Shown here: positions 6,145 to 13,149 of the stretch, piece after piece | How positions within the stretch are numbered: the stretch's first letter is position 1 | Layout: each line of letters opens with the position of its first letter | Source: Puniceicoccales bacterium | GTDB lineage: Bacteria; Verrucomicrobiota; Verrucomicrobiia; Opitutales; JAIRLG01 | Length of the DNA: 17,604 bases | NCBI GenBank assembly: GCA_031278595.1 | Contig: JAITKE010000014.1 | Location: 1-17,604 of the forward strand | Direction of reading: 5' to 3' | The notes under the pieces: generated by a model | Told to the model about the DNA's origin: nothing | Databases searched by the model: none | The model's input: the letters and a program-made list of their open reading frames with translations, nothing else | Program-made: the position numbers and the translations under genes

Positions 6145-9036
6145 ATGATTTATCTTCGACATCGGGAATCCATTTTCTGCCTGTTCCTGGTGACTCTGGC
6201 GGGAGGGACGGTGGGCGATTCGGAAGCCGCCAGATGGGAAAGGGAAAATAATGATTGGGTACGGTGGGCCCAGGAGCCTTTCTGTACTATCCCCACCCGT
6301 TATGGTACTCGGGATGATTGGCCTCTGGCTGTACTGAACCTACCGGAAGTGGAGGCCGGAACGGACTCGGCGGCCTCTGGAGTCTATCCCCTCCTGCCGG
6401 AAAGTGTCCAATCCTGGCTGGAGCGTCTAGGCATCGTGGCTAGCGGACGTTTCACCTGCGACTTCGAGCTCCACTGCACCCTACATAGACAAGAAACCTG
6501 TTGTAAAAAAGTTCCAGGTAAAAGAAAGTTATTTGCCCACAAGCAAGTGCCCACTCGATCCGTTGTCTGGCTCGACTATGGCTGCAGTGACCCCCAGGCA
6601 GCAGTTAAATTCATCCCTCTTTTCCCCAAAGGCTCGGGGATTACCTTCGATGTTCAGGCGGATCAGAAGGAAGGTCCACGGGTCGCCTCGCTGCCCCACG
6701 GCTTCCTTCTCAGAAAATTCCCTCAATCTTTTTCGAATTCTGAAAAAACCCTTCTCTGGTGGAAAGTGAGCCTTCGCGGACGCAAATCTGATCAGCCCTT
6801 CTTCTTCGCCGTCCTCATCTTCTCGCCCAATCGGGTGATCGTCCACCTGGAGCTTCTTCCGGCGGACAATTTCGATATGGATCAGGATTTAGCCAATTGG
6901 GAATCGCTGCTCCTAAGAATGCTTGGCGACCAGTTCCTGGAGAATCTGGATAGAATTCCACCGCTGGGCGAGTCGGTGTCCATCCCAAGTTTGAGCGATG
7001 GGGAAATTCCTCTATCCCGGCCCATAAGACTGTCGCTCGACAGGGCAGGACCGGAACAGGGGGCAGCAGAAACAGCCCCCACCACAGAGGAGGAAGAAGC
7101 CATCCCAGCGAATCCTAGACGAGTAAGCAGAGGGAATTTTAACTCAGAAGACGCCATCCTTAAATTGCTGGATCTCGGCCAAATAAGTGGGGAAAATCTC
7201 GACTTGGCAGAAATCCTTCCGCGCTGTTTTTTGGCCGCTAAAAAGGGCCATTTCCTCTATCTGCAAAAAGTTTTTCAGCGGGCTACGCCGGAACAGTGGG
7301 CATCTATTCTCAGAGCCAGAGCAGCAGAATTTACTTCGAAAAGCGAGTGGATAAAAGGAGAAACCCTACTTCATTTTGCCGCCCAATCCGGCCACATTCT
7401 CATGGTCAAGCTTCTACTGGAAAAAATGCCGTTCCATGGGATCAATGCCAAAAAGGCCGGCCAAGGAACTCCGCTCCATGCGGCCGCCGAAGGGGGAAAT
7501 GCTGAAATCGCGGAGTTGCTCCTGAACAGAGGGGCTTCTGTCAATGCCGTTGATTGCCACTCTTGGACTCCTCTTCATCGTGCCATCGTTGAAGGTCACA
7601 GCGAAATTGTCCGCCTCCTGCTGGCTCGAGGCGCAGACCCGACGATCCCCGAACGGGAATCGGCCCTTCATTACGCGGTGTGGAAAGGGAATACCGAAAT
7701 CGTTCGGCTGCTGCTGGAAAACTTGAAAAAGACGGGCAAGTTAGCACACATCCAGGCCCCCAATTCCGCCGGCCGAAGTCCGCTTTACAAGGCAGCCGAG
7801 GGAAGCCATGCCGGAATTGCAAAACTATTGCTGGAATACGGCGCACATGTCGATGAGAGGTGCGGCAGCTGGACCGTACTTCACTGCGCCGCTGAAAAAG
7901 GTTGTTGTGAGATGGTGGAAATGCTCCTGGATCGGGGTGCAGACCTCAATGCCGTCGACGGTTCCTGTCGAGAAACCCCGCTCTCCGTCGCAGCAAGGAG
8001 TAGTTGCACCGAAGTCATTCGGCTACTGCTGGCTAGGCATGCCGATGTCCGTATCGCCAACAACGAAGGAAATACTCCGCTGCATCACGCTGCCCAAGGA
8101 GGTGCCTCGGAAATTGTCCCAATGCTGTTGAGGCGGGAGGATATCGGTGTCGACGCCAGAAACGGGCGACAAGAAACCCCGCTTCATCTGGCGGCCGGAT
8201 GGCTGCAGGTCGAAAATGTTCGGGCACTATTGGAGAAGGGTGCTAATCCCAATGCGACGAACAACTGGGATGAGACCCCTCTCCATTATGTCGTCTGGCC
8301 CGAGGTATGCTCTTCCTGTGTTTCGATATCCGCTGAAAATGTGGAAAGATCCCTGACGATCCTGAGGCTACTATTGGATAAAGGAGCCGACATCAATGCC
8401 TTGGAAAACGACCGGCGAACCCCTCTGCAGGTGGCGGTCGGGCGAGGGAATGGAGAGATCATCCGGCTATTGCTGAAGGAGGGAGCTGCATTCGATGTCA
8501 GGGACGAACAGGGAAAAACCCCTCTGCATATGGCGGTTGAATGTGATGATCCCAACTATGTCTATCTCCTGCTGGAGAAGGGTGCCGATGGAACGTCCCA
8601 AACGGCTCGGGGCTTCACCCCTCTGCATCGCGTGATCTACGATCATCAGCACTTCGGTGCCAAGGGCGCCTGCAGAGTATGGATTAAAACGGAAATAGCC
8701 ACCGCGATTGGGGCCAAGCTGCGGGAGTGTGGAATGCAGGGTTCGGATATTTTTGCTCTCCTGATCAATGACACGTTTCGTCGGGATAACGGTGGGGTGA
8801 CATTTGATGAGTGGAAAGCCTGTGTTCGGGAGGATATAGAAATCTGGTACCGAAATCTGCTGTCGGAATGGGGTATCGATGTGGATGCGCTGCTCGCGAC
8901 TCCTGCTCTATCCTCGCCAAGTACTGCAATGCCCAGCGCTGAAACTCCCGTTCGCCCTGCTTCGACACCGACAAATCCTCCCATTCCCAGCTTAAGCCAA
9001 GAGCCGGAAGATGACCTGGATGACTCTGAATTTTGA
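6145..9036 (+). CDS. Large ankyrin-repeat protein, probably exported
   Basis: A 963-residue protein from this start (1008 if begun at 6010). Ankyrin repeats bind other proteins; large secreted ones are common in host-associated bacteria, but this target is unknown. I favour the ATG at 6145 because it begins a plausible Sec signal: MIYLRHRE, then the hydrophobic IFCLFLVTLAGGTVG and a possible cut after DSEA. Neither start has a clear ribosome binding site. Residues about 30-340 match no family I know. A Glu-rich linker (TTEEEEA) precedes the repeats. About 13 ankyrin units cover residues 405-845 in this numbering. Each carries a T-PLH-AA helix start (GTPLHAAA, WTPLHRAI, ETPLHLAA) and a LLL-x-x-GA turn. 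One unit near residue 740 is enlarged by a Cys/Ser insert. The tail is Pro/Ser/Thr-rich and ends acidic (EPEDDLDDSEF). The gene stands alone between cloverleafs CL3 and CL4 and looks lower in GC than its neighbours. Confidence 0.85.
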   Translation: MIYLRHRESIFCLFLVTLAGGTVGDSEAARWERENNDWVRWAQEPFCTIPTRYGTRDDWPLAVLNLPEVEAGTDSAASGVYPLLPESVQSWLERLGIVASGRFTCDFELHCTLHRQETCCKKVPGKRKLFAHKQVPTRSVVWLDYGCSDPQAAVKFIPLFPKGSGITFDVQADQKEGPRVASLPHGFLLRKFPQSFSNSEKTLLWWKVSLRGRKSDQPFFFAVLIFSPNRVIVHLELLPADNFDMDQDLANWESLLLRMLGDQFLENLDRIPPLGESVSIPSLSDGEIPLSRPIRLSLDRAGPEQGAAETAPTTEEEEAIPANPRRVSRGNFNSEDAILKLLDLGQISGENLDLAEILPRCFLAAKKGHFLYLQKVFQRATPEQWASILRARAAEFTSKSEWIKGETLLHFAAQSGHILMVKLLLEKMPFHGINAKKAGQGTPLHAAAEGGNAEIAELLLNRGASVNAVDCHSWTPLHRAIVEGHSEIVRLLLARGADPTIPERESALHYAVWKGNTEIVRLLLENLKKTGKLAHIQAPNSAGRSPLYKAAEGSHAGIAKLLLEYGAHVDERCGSWTVLHCAAEKGCCEMVEMLLDRGADLNAVDGSCRETPLSVAARSSCTEVIRLLLARHADVRIANNEGNTPLHHAAQGGASEIVPMLLRREDIGVDARNGRQETPLHLAAGWLQVENVRALLEKGANPNATNNWDETPLHYVVWPEVCSSCVSISAENVERSLTILRLLLDKGADINALENDRRTPLQVAVGRGNGEIIRLLLKEGAAFDVRDEQGKTPLHMAVECDDPNYVYLLLEKGADGTSQTARGFTPLHRVIYDHQHFGAKGACRVWIKTEIATAIGAKLRECGMQGSDIFALLINDTFRRDNGGVTFDEWKACVREDIEIWYRNLLSEWGIDVDALLATPALSSPSTAMPSAETPVRPASTPTNPPIPSLSQEPEDDLDDSEF

Positions 9037-9177
9037 TTCAGCCCAAAACTGACCTCAGCCTGAGCCTGGCGGCAAGAGCTGCTCGACTGATCTGGGCGAC
9101 CGCGAGGTCCAGCTGCGCGAAGCCGTGGGCTTTCTGCAAGAGCTTCTGACTTGTGGGGAATAAGGGGCTTTCAGGGG

Positions 9178-9279
9178 TTTTCGGCTGGCTTTCCAGGAGA
9201 GGCCAGGACATCGTCCTGGCCTTTCCTGTGGGCCCGCTCCGCGGGCCCGATGCCTTTGGCATCGAAAGCCAGCCGAAAA
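9178..9279 (+). repeat. Cloverleaf repeat element CL4
   Basis: Outer stem of 15 perfect pairs: TTTTCGGCTGGCTTT (9178-9192) with AAAGCCAGCCGAAAA (9265-9279), extendable past one bulged base by GGG/CCC. First hairpin 9194-9228: 16 pairs with one G-T, core AGGCCAGGAC-atc-GTCCTGGCCT. Second: GGGCCCGC-tcc-GCGGGCCC (9230-9248). Third: GATGCC-ttt-GGCATC (9249-9263). The long hairpin is first, as in CL1. The loops tcc and ttt recur at the same positions in CL5. Confidence 0.88.
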
Positions 9280-9335
9280 GCCCAGCCGACGCCCCTCTGT
9301 GGAGTATTTTCTCGGGAAAAGGGTAAGCAAAAAAA

Positions 9336-9409
9336 CCTCCCCTGAGTTACGAACTCTTCTGGATTGCGAAAGCCTCCCCTGAGCCAAGAACATTCTGAGA
9401 GCGCTAAAG
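9336..9409. repeat. Degenerate 37-bp tandem repeat
   Basis: Two adjacent 37-bp units, 9336-9372 and 9373-9409. Both start CCTCCCCTGAG and end with C-x-AAAG, with GAAC shared in the middle; about 25 of 37 positions agree. Noncoding. Same pattern of decayed local duplication as at 688, 5650 and 13150. Confidence 0.5.
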
Positions 9410-9441
9410 CCGAACATCCCTCAAGGAGGACAGAACAACTA

Positions 9442-9471
9442 TTTCCTCCTCGCCCAAAGGGCTTGAGGAAA
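9442..9471 (-). terminator. Probable terminator of the RRM protein gene
   Basis: On the minus strand TTTCCTC, then GCCC-ttt-GGGC inside, closes with GAGGAAA: 11 pairs interrupted by a small asymmetric internal loop, 25 bases past the stop of the RRM gene. The following bases TAGTTGTTCT are U-rich but not a pure U-tract, so it is a moderate intrinsic terminator at best. Confidence 0.5.
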
Positions 9472-9496
9472 GGGGAGAAGTCCGCCGATCTGTGAC

Positions 9497-9907
9497 TTAA
9501 AAGCCGCCGCGGTTGCGGGAACCGGCGCCGAATCCGCCCGAACGATCGTTGCGATGGCCGTCCCGATAGCGGTCGTTAAATCCACCGGAACGACGGGGGC
9601 CACTCTGGTAATCCCTCTGGAATCCTCCCCCTCCTTCGCGGCGAAAATCACGGGCCGGTCGGTCCTCCCGCGGCCGGGCCTCGTTGACGGTCAGGGCCAT
9701 CCCGTCGAGCTCGCTGCCGTTGAGGGCCTCGATGGCCCGGGAGGCCTCCCGCACATCCGGCATCTCCACAAAGCCGAATCCGCGGGAACGGCCGGAGATT
9801 TTGTCGGTGACGACCCGGGCCTTTACGACCGTTCCATGGGCCTCGAAGGCCGCGCGGAGCGAGAGCTCGCTCGTGTCATAGGAAAGATTTCCTACATAGA
9901 TATCCAT
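9497..9907 (-). CDS. RRM RNA-binding protein with Gly/Arg-rich tail
   Basis: A 136-residue RNA-binding protein. Residues 1-80 are one RNA recognition motif: RNP2 is IYVGNL at 3-8 and RNP1 is RGFGFVEM near 43-50, both with the aromatic residues that stack on RNA. The C-terminal 50 residues are rich in Gly, Arg, Asp and aromatics (RRSGGFNDRYRDGHR, then GSRNRGGF), probably disordered. This layout matches small bacterial glycine-rich RNA-binding proteins, linked to cold or stress response in cyanobacteria; the role here is inferred only. The ATG at 9907 has GAGAG eight bases upstream and starts exactly at the domain, so I reject the longer frame that begins at 10231. A single-gene transcript is likely, ending at the hairpin at 9442-9471. 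Confidence 0.92.
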   Translation of the reverse strand: MDIYVGNLSYDTSELSLRAAFEAHGTVVKARVVTDKISGRSRGFGFVEMPDVREASRAIEALNGSELDGMALTVNEARPREDRPARDFRREGGGGFQRDYQSGPRRSGGFNDRYRDGHRNDRSGGFGAGSRNRGGF

Positions 9908-10037
9908 AATGTCTCTCAGTGATACTCTTCTCGCCAAGTCAGGAAATCGATAAGGGGCCCCGGCGAACAAAGCACTTCTCGACGGCTCACCGGAGAACCG
10001 GATCGCCTTGACCCAGAGACAAATGAGAAAGAAGGAA

Positions 10038-10066
10038 TTGCAAGCCCTTAAAAGCTTCTTTAGATA
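10038..10066 (+). promoter_or_regulatory. Sigma-70-like promoter of the chaperone gene pair
   Basis: TTGCAA (10038-10043), a 17-bp spacer, then TAGATA (10061-10066). Both boxes are close to the TTGACA/TATAAT consensus. Transcription would start near 10073, giving a leader of about 25 bases before the chaperone ATG. Confidence 0.6.
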
Positions 10067-10097
10067 AAACGCGCTTCGGCACTTTTGTGGAGAGCTG

Positions 10098-10571
10098 ATG
10101 GGAATGGATCTGAGGACGGAGGTCAATGAGCTGCTGGGCCGGCTGAGCCATTCCCTGCACTTGAATCGATTGGCCCTGGACGAGGAGGACCACTGCATTC
10201 TCCTCTTCGATGACAAGGTTATTTTGAACATGGAATTGGACGGCGAACGCTCCCAGCTCGTCGTCTACGCCTACCTGGGCATGGCGCCGATCGATCACAA
10301 GGAACGGATCTACGAATGGCTGCTGCAGGCGAATTACTTCTGGCACGAGACCCAAGGCGCAACCCTGGCCCTCGACCGCCAGACCCAGACCCTGGTCATC
10401 CTCCAGGCCTTCCCCCTGCCGCTCCGGCACCCGGAAAATTTCGAGGATGAACTGGGGATTTTTGTGGAATCGGCCGAGCACTGGATCCGGAAACTGGAGG
10501 ATTACCTGGCCCAGGCCGAGGAAGCCGCCCGCTACGACCGCGAGCATGAACCCGGGAAGAAAAAGTCCTAG
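10098..10571 (+). CDS. CesT-family type III secretion chaperone
   Basis: A 157-residue, small, acidic protein. CesT/Tir-type chaperones form dimers in the cytoplasm, hold the N-terminus of an effector partly unfolded and guide it to the type III secretion ATPase. Visible family features: an N-terminal helix with VNELLGRLSHSLHL, alternating strands around CILLFDDKVILNMEL and QLVVYAYLG, a helix YEWLLQANYFW, and the strand pair GATLALDRQTQTLVI. The C-terminus is a charged helix with a Lys-rich end. GGAG lies seven bases before the ATG and a good promoter further upstream. A partner gene begins 12 bp downstream, the usual chaperone-substrate arrangement. No secretion apparatus genes lie in this window, so a system elsewhere in the genome is inferred. 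Confidence 0.85.
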   Translation: MGMDLRTEVNELLGRLSHSLHLNRLALDEEDHCILLFDDKVILNMELDGERSQLVVYAYLGMAPIDHKERIYEWLLQANYFWHETQGATLALDRQTQTLVILQAFPLPLRHPENFEDELGIFVESAEHWIRKLEDYLAQAEEAARYDREHEPGKKKS

Positions 10572-10583
10572 GAGGCCATCGAT

Positions 10584-10865
10584 ATGGACGGGCCCAGCAT
10601 TTCATCCCTGAGGAATTCCACGGTCGAGACCATCCGATCTCCGGCCGCCGGAGCGACTCCATCGGCCCTGGCGAAGCGCTCGGTGGCCCAGGGCTCCTCC
10701 GGCAGCGGCCAGGTGACGACGTTGCGCCGGCTGCGCCAATCCGAAACGACTGCCTTCGCCGGCGGTCATGCTCCCCTGGGCGAACATCGAGCCCAGCCGT
10801 TGTCGGCGAAAGAAGTTCCCGCCATGCTGGAACAGCTTTTCGGCCAGCCCAAAAATTTCTCCTAG
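10584..10865 (+). CDS. Small Ser/Thr-rich protein, candidate chaperone partner or type III substrate
   Basis: A 93-residue protein of no family I recognise. It is real on context: a perfect AGGAGG overlaps the chaperone stop codon and sits eight bases before the ATG, and the two genes are 12 bp apart. The first 60 residues are rich in Ser, Thr, Ala and Gly and poor in large hydrophobics (MDGPSISSLRNSTVE, AQGSSGSGQVTTL), as in unstructured type III secretion signals. The last 20 residues (SAKEVPAMLEQLFGQPKNFS) could form one amphipathic helix. No membrane segment. It may be a secreted substrate, a short secretion regulator, or the surviving N-terminus of a longer effector: a C8T8 run and no further frame follow the stop. 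Confidence 0.7.
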   Translation: MDGPSISSLRNSTVETIRSPAAGATPSALAKRSVAQGSSGSGQVTTLRRLRQSETTAFAGGHAPLGEHRAQPLSAKEVPAMLEQLFGQPKNFS

Positions 10866-10956
10866 GTCTAGCCGCTTTACTTCAAATTTTCCTTCGGCCA
10901 GATTCCCCCCCCTTTTTTTTAGCCTCAGACGGCTCCCCATCCCTTTCCTGGAAAGC

Positions 10957-10971
10957 ACCGGCACAGCCGGT
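10957..10971. repeat. Small triloop hairpin ACCGGC-aca-GCCGGT
   Basis: Six perfect GC-rich pairs with a 3-nt loop, standing alone 54 bp before CL5. Same size and loop as the short arms of the cloverleaf elements; could be a stray arm or chance. Confidence 0.4.
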
Positions 10972-11024
10972 ATCGTCGGATGCCTGCGCCGGGAACTTAG
11001 GGAACTTGGGAAGGCTACCTCCGT

Positions 11025-11124
11025 CGCGCGACGGCCCGTCTGCTTGGCGGCGCGTAGCGCCGCCAAGCAGACGAGGACATTCCTCCGGAATGTCACTTTT
11101 TCTTTGAAAAAGGGCCGTCACGCG
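11025..11124 (+). repeat. Cloverleaf repeat element CL5
   Basis: Outer stem: CGCG-c-GACGGCCC (11025-11037) with GGGCCGTC-a-CGCG (11112-11124), 12 pairs and one C/A mismatch. First hairpin 11038-11072: 16 perfect pairs, loop gta, tip GGCGGCGC/GCGCCGCC. Second: GACATTCC-tcc-GGAATGTC (11076-11094). Third: TTTTTC-ttt-GAAAAA (11097-11111). Same sequence family as CL6 and CL7 but opposite orientation. In its long hairpin one pair is T:A where CL6 and CL7 have C:G (GTCTGC/GCAGAC against GTCCGC/GCGGAC). Confidence 0.9.
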
Positions 11125-11218
11125 CGGAGCTCCTCCCCAGACCCGAGAAAAAGGGAAGATTCAGTTACCTCCCCACCGTCCCTTCTCAAGCCTTTCCAAG
11201 CCCGTGCGAAAGGAAGCC

Positions 11219-11602
11219 TCAGTTTTTCGCCGGCCACTCCTCCGGCGACGGCAGGCGTTCCGTAAAGAATCGGAATTCCCCCTGAATCTCCTCCCATCGG
11301 GCCGGCATATCCCGACGGGCCACCCAGAGCAGGTCGATGCCGGGAGGTAGTTCGTGCTGGTGCCGGCGGAAAGCCTCCCGCATGAGGCGTTTTAGCCGAT
11401 GCCGGAAGCAGGACGGCCCCAGCTTCTTGCCCACCACCAGGGCGATGCGGGCGAGCGGATGAGTTTGATCCTCCCGCCGGAGAAAGCCGTACTTCAGGAA
11501 GGAGTGGACGCCATCCACCCGGGCACGCGTTTCCCGCAAAAAGGCAAAATCCCTTGCCCGATGCAGGCGCTGCCGTCGGCGGAACTTCAGCGAGGGAGCC
11601 AA
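11219..11602 (-). CDS. rnpA: Ribonuclease P protein component
   Basis: A 127-residue basic protein that binds the RNase P RNA and helps cut the 5' leaders of pre-tRNAs. It shows the family signature RHRLKRLMREAFRRHQHEL (about 69-87; usual form RNR-x-KR-x-x-RE-x-FR), the N-terminal RLHRARDFAFLRE pattern and the strand ALVVGKKLG. The start assigned here is TTG at 11602, six bases after the rpmH stop, with no ribosome binding site, so translation is probably coupled to rpmH. The true start could be a few codons inside, since the conserved part begins near KFRRRQRL. The common neighbour yidD or yidC does not follow; CL5 and convergent genes do. Confidence 0.92.
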   Translation of the reverse strand: MAPSLKFRRRQRLHRARDFAFLRETRARVDGVHSFLKYGFLRREDQTHPLARIALVVGKKLGPSCFRHRLKRLMREAFRRHQHELPPGIDLLWVARRDMPARWEEIQGEFRFFTERLPSPEEWPAKN

Positions 11603-11608
11603 GTAGGC

Positions 11609-11761
11609 TCAGGCCTTGACCCGCGTCGGCACCGCCAGGAGCCGGCGGCCCTTCCGGCGCCGACTGGCCAATATCCTCCGCCCAGAGGCCGTTGCTGCCC
11701 GGGCGCGGAAGCCGAATCTTCTGGCCCGTCGGATTTTGGAAGGATGGTAAGTGGGCTTCAT
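11609..11761 (-). CDS. rpmH: 50S ribosomal protein bL34
   Basis: A 50-residue, very basic large-subunit protein. [20 protein letters not shown] and [17 protein letters not shown] follow the bL34 pattern (MKRTYQPS, R-x-HGFR-R, GR-x-x-L-x-x-RR-x-KGR). It directly precedes rnpA, the near-universal bacterial order. The ATG at 11761 gives the normal protein but has no ribosome binding site. The best one, AAGGAG, lies just before an in-frame TTG at 11791, which would add ten residues ([10 protein letters not shown]). I keep the ATG because the conserved N-terminus starts there. CL6 lies between this gene and rfaE2. No dnaA or DnaA-box cluster is visible near it. Confidence 0.92.
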   Translation of the reverse strand: MKPTYHPSKIRRARRFGFRARAATASGRRILASRRRKGRRLLAVPTRVKA

Positions 11762-11783
11762 GAGGCTCGAACTTGTGGAAAAT

Positions 11784-11800
11784 GGAGCCAAAGAGGCTCC
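11784..11800 (-). promoter_or_regulatory. Leader hairpin overlapping the rpmH ribosome binding site
   Basis: On the minus strand GGAGCC-tcttt-GGCTCC forms six pairs in the rpmH leader, burying the AAGGAG and the upstream TTG codon. It could control access of ribosomes to rpmH. This is a sequence observation; no known leader motif is matched. Confidence 0.35.
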
Positions 11801-11904
11801 TTCTGTCTGTCAAGTCCGGAGCTATTGATCTGCCTATGAGCCGTCCAGTTCTCTGTGAACCATCTGGCTTTCCGTAAGCGGTCTGTTTTTCTACGCTTTC
11901 TCCG

Positions 11905-12004
11905 CGCGCGACGGCCCTTTTTCAAAGAAAAAGGGACATTCCGGAGGAATGTCCTCGTCCGCTTGGCGGCGCGGAGCGTCGCCAAGCGGACGGGCCGTCG
12001 CGCG
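11905..12004 (-). repeat. Cloverleaf repeat element CL6
   Basis: Outer stem of 13 perfect pairs: CGCGCGACGGCCC? reads CGCGC-GACGGCCC at 11905-11917 with GGGCCGTC-GCGCG at 11992-12004. First hairpin TTTTTC-aaa-GAAAAA (11918-11932), second GACATTCC-gga-GGAATGTC (11935-11953), third a 16-pair hairpin 11957-11991 with one G-T pair and loop gga. Same family as CL5 (inverted relative to it) and CL7 (same direction, nearly identical). It lies between the rfaE2 stop and the rpmH leader, all on the minus strand. Confidence 0.9.
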
Positions 12005-12029
12005 ACAGAGACGCCCCTCTTCTCGACCT

Positions 12030-12524
12030 TTAAGCTCCCTGAGTCCTCCGCAGGCGTTCGATGAGACCGGTGGTGCTGTAGCCTTCTCGAAAGGGGACGA
12101 AACAGATGCGGCAGCCGATGCGCTCCAAGGCCGAACGTTCCTCGGGATGGAGTTTCTCTAGCGAATAATCCCCGGACTTGACGTAGATGTCCGGACGGAA
12201 CTGCTCCATCTCCTCCGCCAACTGTGTCCCGTGGAAGGCAAATATCCCGTGAACCCAGGCCAGGGCGCCGAGCATGAAGGCCCGCTCCTCCAGACTCCAG
12301 ATGGGACGTCCGGAGCCCTTCAGCCGCCGGATGCTCTCGTCATCGTTGAGGGCCACCCAGAGCTGATCGCCCAAGCGCGAGGCCGACTGCAGGGCCCCCA
12401 CATGACCCACGTGGAGCAGGTCGAAGCAGCCGTTGGTGAGGACGATGCTCTGCCCAGAGCCCTGCTGGCGTAGGGCGAGGGCCTCGGCCCACGGGTGGTA
12501 CTTGTCGCTACGGAGCGTTTCCAC
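12030..12524 (-). CDS. rfaE2: D-glycero-beta-D-manno-heptose 1-phosphate adenylyltransferase
   Basis: A 164-residue cytidylyltransferase-fold enzyme that transfers AMP from ATP to heptose 1-phosphate, giving ADP-heptose for the lipopolysaccharide inner core. It corresponds to the C-terminal half of E. coli HldE and stands here as a separate protein. Motifs: TNGCFDLLHVGHV (about 30-42) with the nucleotide-binding H-x-GH, LNDDESIRRLKG, and KSGDY with the C-terminal GYSTTGLIERL. The start is GTG at 12524, inside the last codons of nusB (17-nt overlap), with no clear ribosome binding site, so coupled translation is likely. The kinase half (rfaE1) is not in the window. It supports an outer membrane with heptose-containing LPS. 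Confidence 0.92.
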   Translation of the reverse strand: METLRSDKYHPWAEALALRQQGSGQSIVLTNGCFDLLHVGHVGALQSASRLGDQLWVALNDDESIRRLKGSGRPIWSLEERAFMLGALAWVHGIFAFHGTQLAEEMEQFRPDIYVKSGDYSLEKLHPEERSALERIGCRICFVPFREGYSTTGLIERLRRTQGA

Positions 12525-13002
12525 AGGGCAGGACGAGGCGAAGGGCCGCCGAAGCCTGGTGCGGATGCCCCGCCCGATCCTTCAGGCGATCCAACAGGCC
12601 GTTGATGAAGCATCCACTTTCGGCGGAGGAAAGGGCCTTGGCGACTTCGATGGCCTCGTCGATGATGACAACCGCGGGGACATTTTCGCTGAAAAACAGC
12701 TCATGAACCGCCAGTCGCAGGATGCAGAGATCCACTTTCGCCATGCGCGACAGCTTCCAGTGGGTTGCCTGGGACGCAATCTGCCCGTCGATGAAGGGGA
12801 TTTGCCCTAAAACCCCACGGACCAGTTCTCCGGCGAAGGAGAAATTTTCCGGAGCATAGGCGAGCATTTGGCAGAAATCCGAAAAAAGCTCCGGGGAAAA
12901 TTCCTTCTCTCCCCGCTGAACACACAGGTAGAGGAACTGCACAGCGGCGATGCGATTGGCATGACGGGCAGAAGCTCCCCTTTCCCGAATTTCGGCATGC
13001 AT
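12508..13002 (-). CDS. nusB: Transcription antitermination factor NusB
   Basis: A 164-residue all-helical protein that, with NusE (S10), binds boxA RNA in rRNA leaders and keeps RNA polymerase from stopping early. Family features: RHANRIAAVQFLYLCVQ at the N-terminus, the central THWKLSRMAKVDLCILRLAVHELFF split over helices, then VPAVVIIDEAIEVAK and the closing SGCFINGLLDRL. The last 20 residues go past the usual NusB end and overlap rfaE2. GAGG lies eight bases before the ATG at 13002, and a good promoter lies just upstream at 13027-13055, giving a leader under 20 bases. It heads a two-gene operon with rfaE2. Confidence 0.94.
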   Translation of the reverse strand: MHAEIRERGASARHANRIAAVQFLYLCVQRGEKEFSPELFSDFCQMLAYAPENFSFAGELVRGVLGQIPFIDGQIASQATHWKLSRMAKVDLCILRLAVHELFFSENVPAVVIIDEAIEVAKALSSAESGCFINGLLDRLKDRAGHPHQASAALRLVLPCGNAP

Positions 13003-13026
13003 AGAACGACCTCAGGGTGAAGCTTT

Positions 13027-13055
13027 CATATAATTCCGATTGGAGTCGAGGTCAA
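13027..13055 (-). promoter_or_regulatory. Sigma-70-like promoter of nusB-rfaE2
   Basis: On the minus strand TTGACC (13050-13055), a 17-bp spacer, then TATATG (13027-13032). Strong match to the housekeeping consensus with ideal spacing. Transcription would start near 13020, about 18 bases before the nusB ATG. Confidence 0.7.
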
Positions 13056-13149
13056 TGTCGAAGACAAGCTCCACCGGAGGGCAACCGGCCGGCGAGGCGA
13101 TTTCTGTCTGGATGAAGCAATTTTCCTTAAGATAGACATCCCATTTCCT

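Larger units (their letters stand above)
9037..9496. other. Intergenic region between convergent ankyrin and RRM genes
   Basis: No convincing gene. Holds cloverleaf CL4 (9178-9279), a pair of degenerate 37-bp repeats (9336-9409) and a hairpin that probably ends the RRM transcript (9442-9471). The stretch 9060-9165 reads like protein in one plus frame (REVQLREAVGFLQELL before a stop) but has a stop directly upstream and no start, so at most it is a gene remnant. Confidence 0.5.
10866..11218. other. Intergenic region between convergent small-protein gene and rnpA
   Basis: No credible gene. Holds a perfect C8T8 run (10905-10920), a triloop hairpin (10957-10971), a short tandem repeat GGGAACTTA/GGGAACTTG (about 10991-11008), and cloverleaf CL5 (11025-11124). 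A long plus-strand frame crossing it runs through CL5 and is not convincing. Confidence 0.55.

Noticed and set aside
8760..8830. EF-hand calcium site in the ankyrin protein tail (DNGGVTFDEW)
   Set aside because: Gly, Val and Glu fit positions 6, 8 and 12, but positions 1 and 3 are Phe and Arg, so calcium binding is not supported.
9060..9165. Possible gene remnant reading REVQLREAVGFLQELL
   Set aside because: A stop lies directly upstream, there is no start or ribosome binding site, and the opposite strand looks equally protein-like; too short to support.
9908..10231. Extension of the RRM protein by 108 residues
   Set aside because: The ATG at 9907 has a ribosome binding site and starts exactly at the RRM; the extension would overlap the divergent chaperone gene and its promoter.
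11118..11813. 231-codon minus-strand frame across rnpA and rpmH
   Set aside because: It is a shifted reading of two well-identified genes and has no family features.
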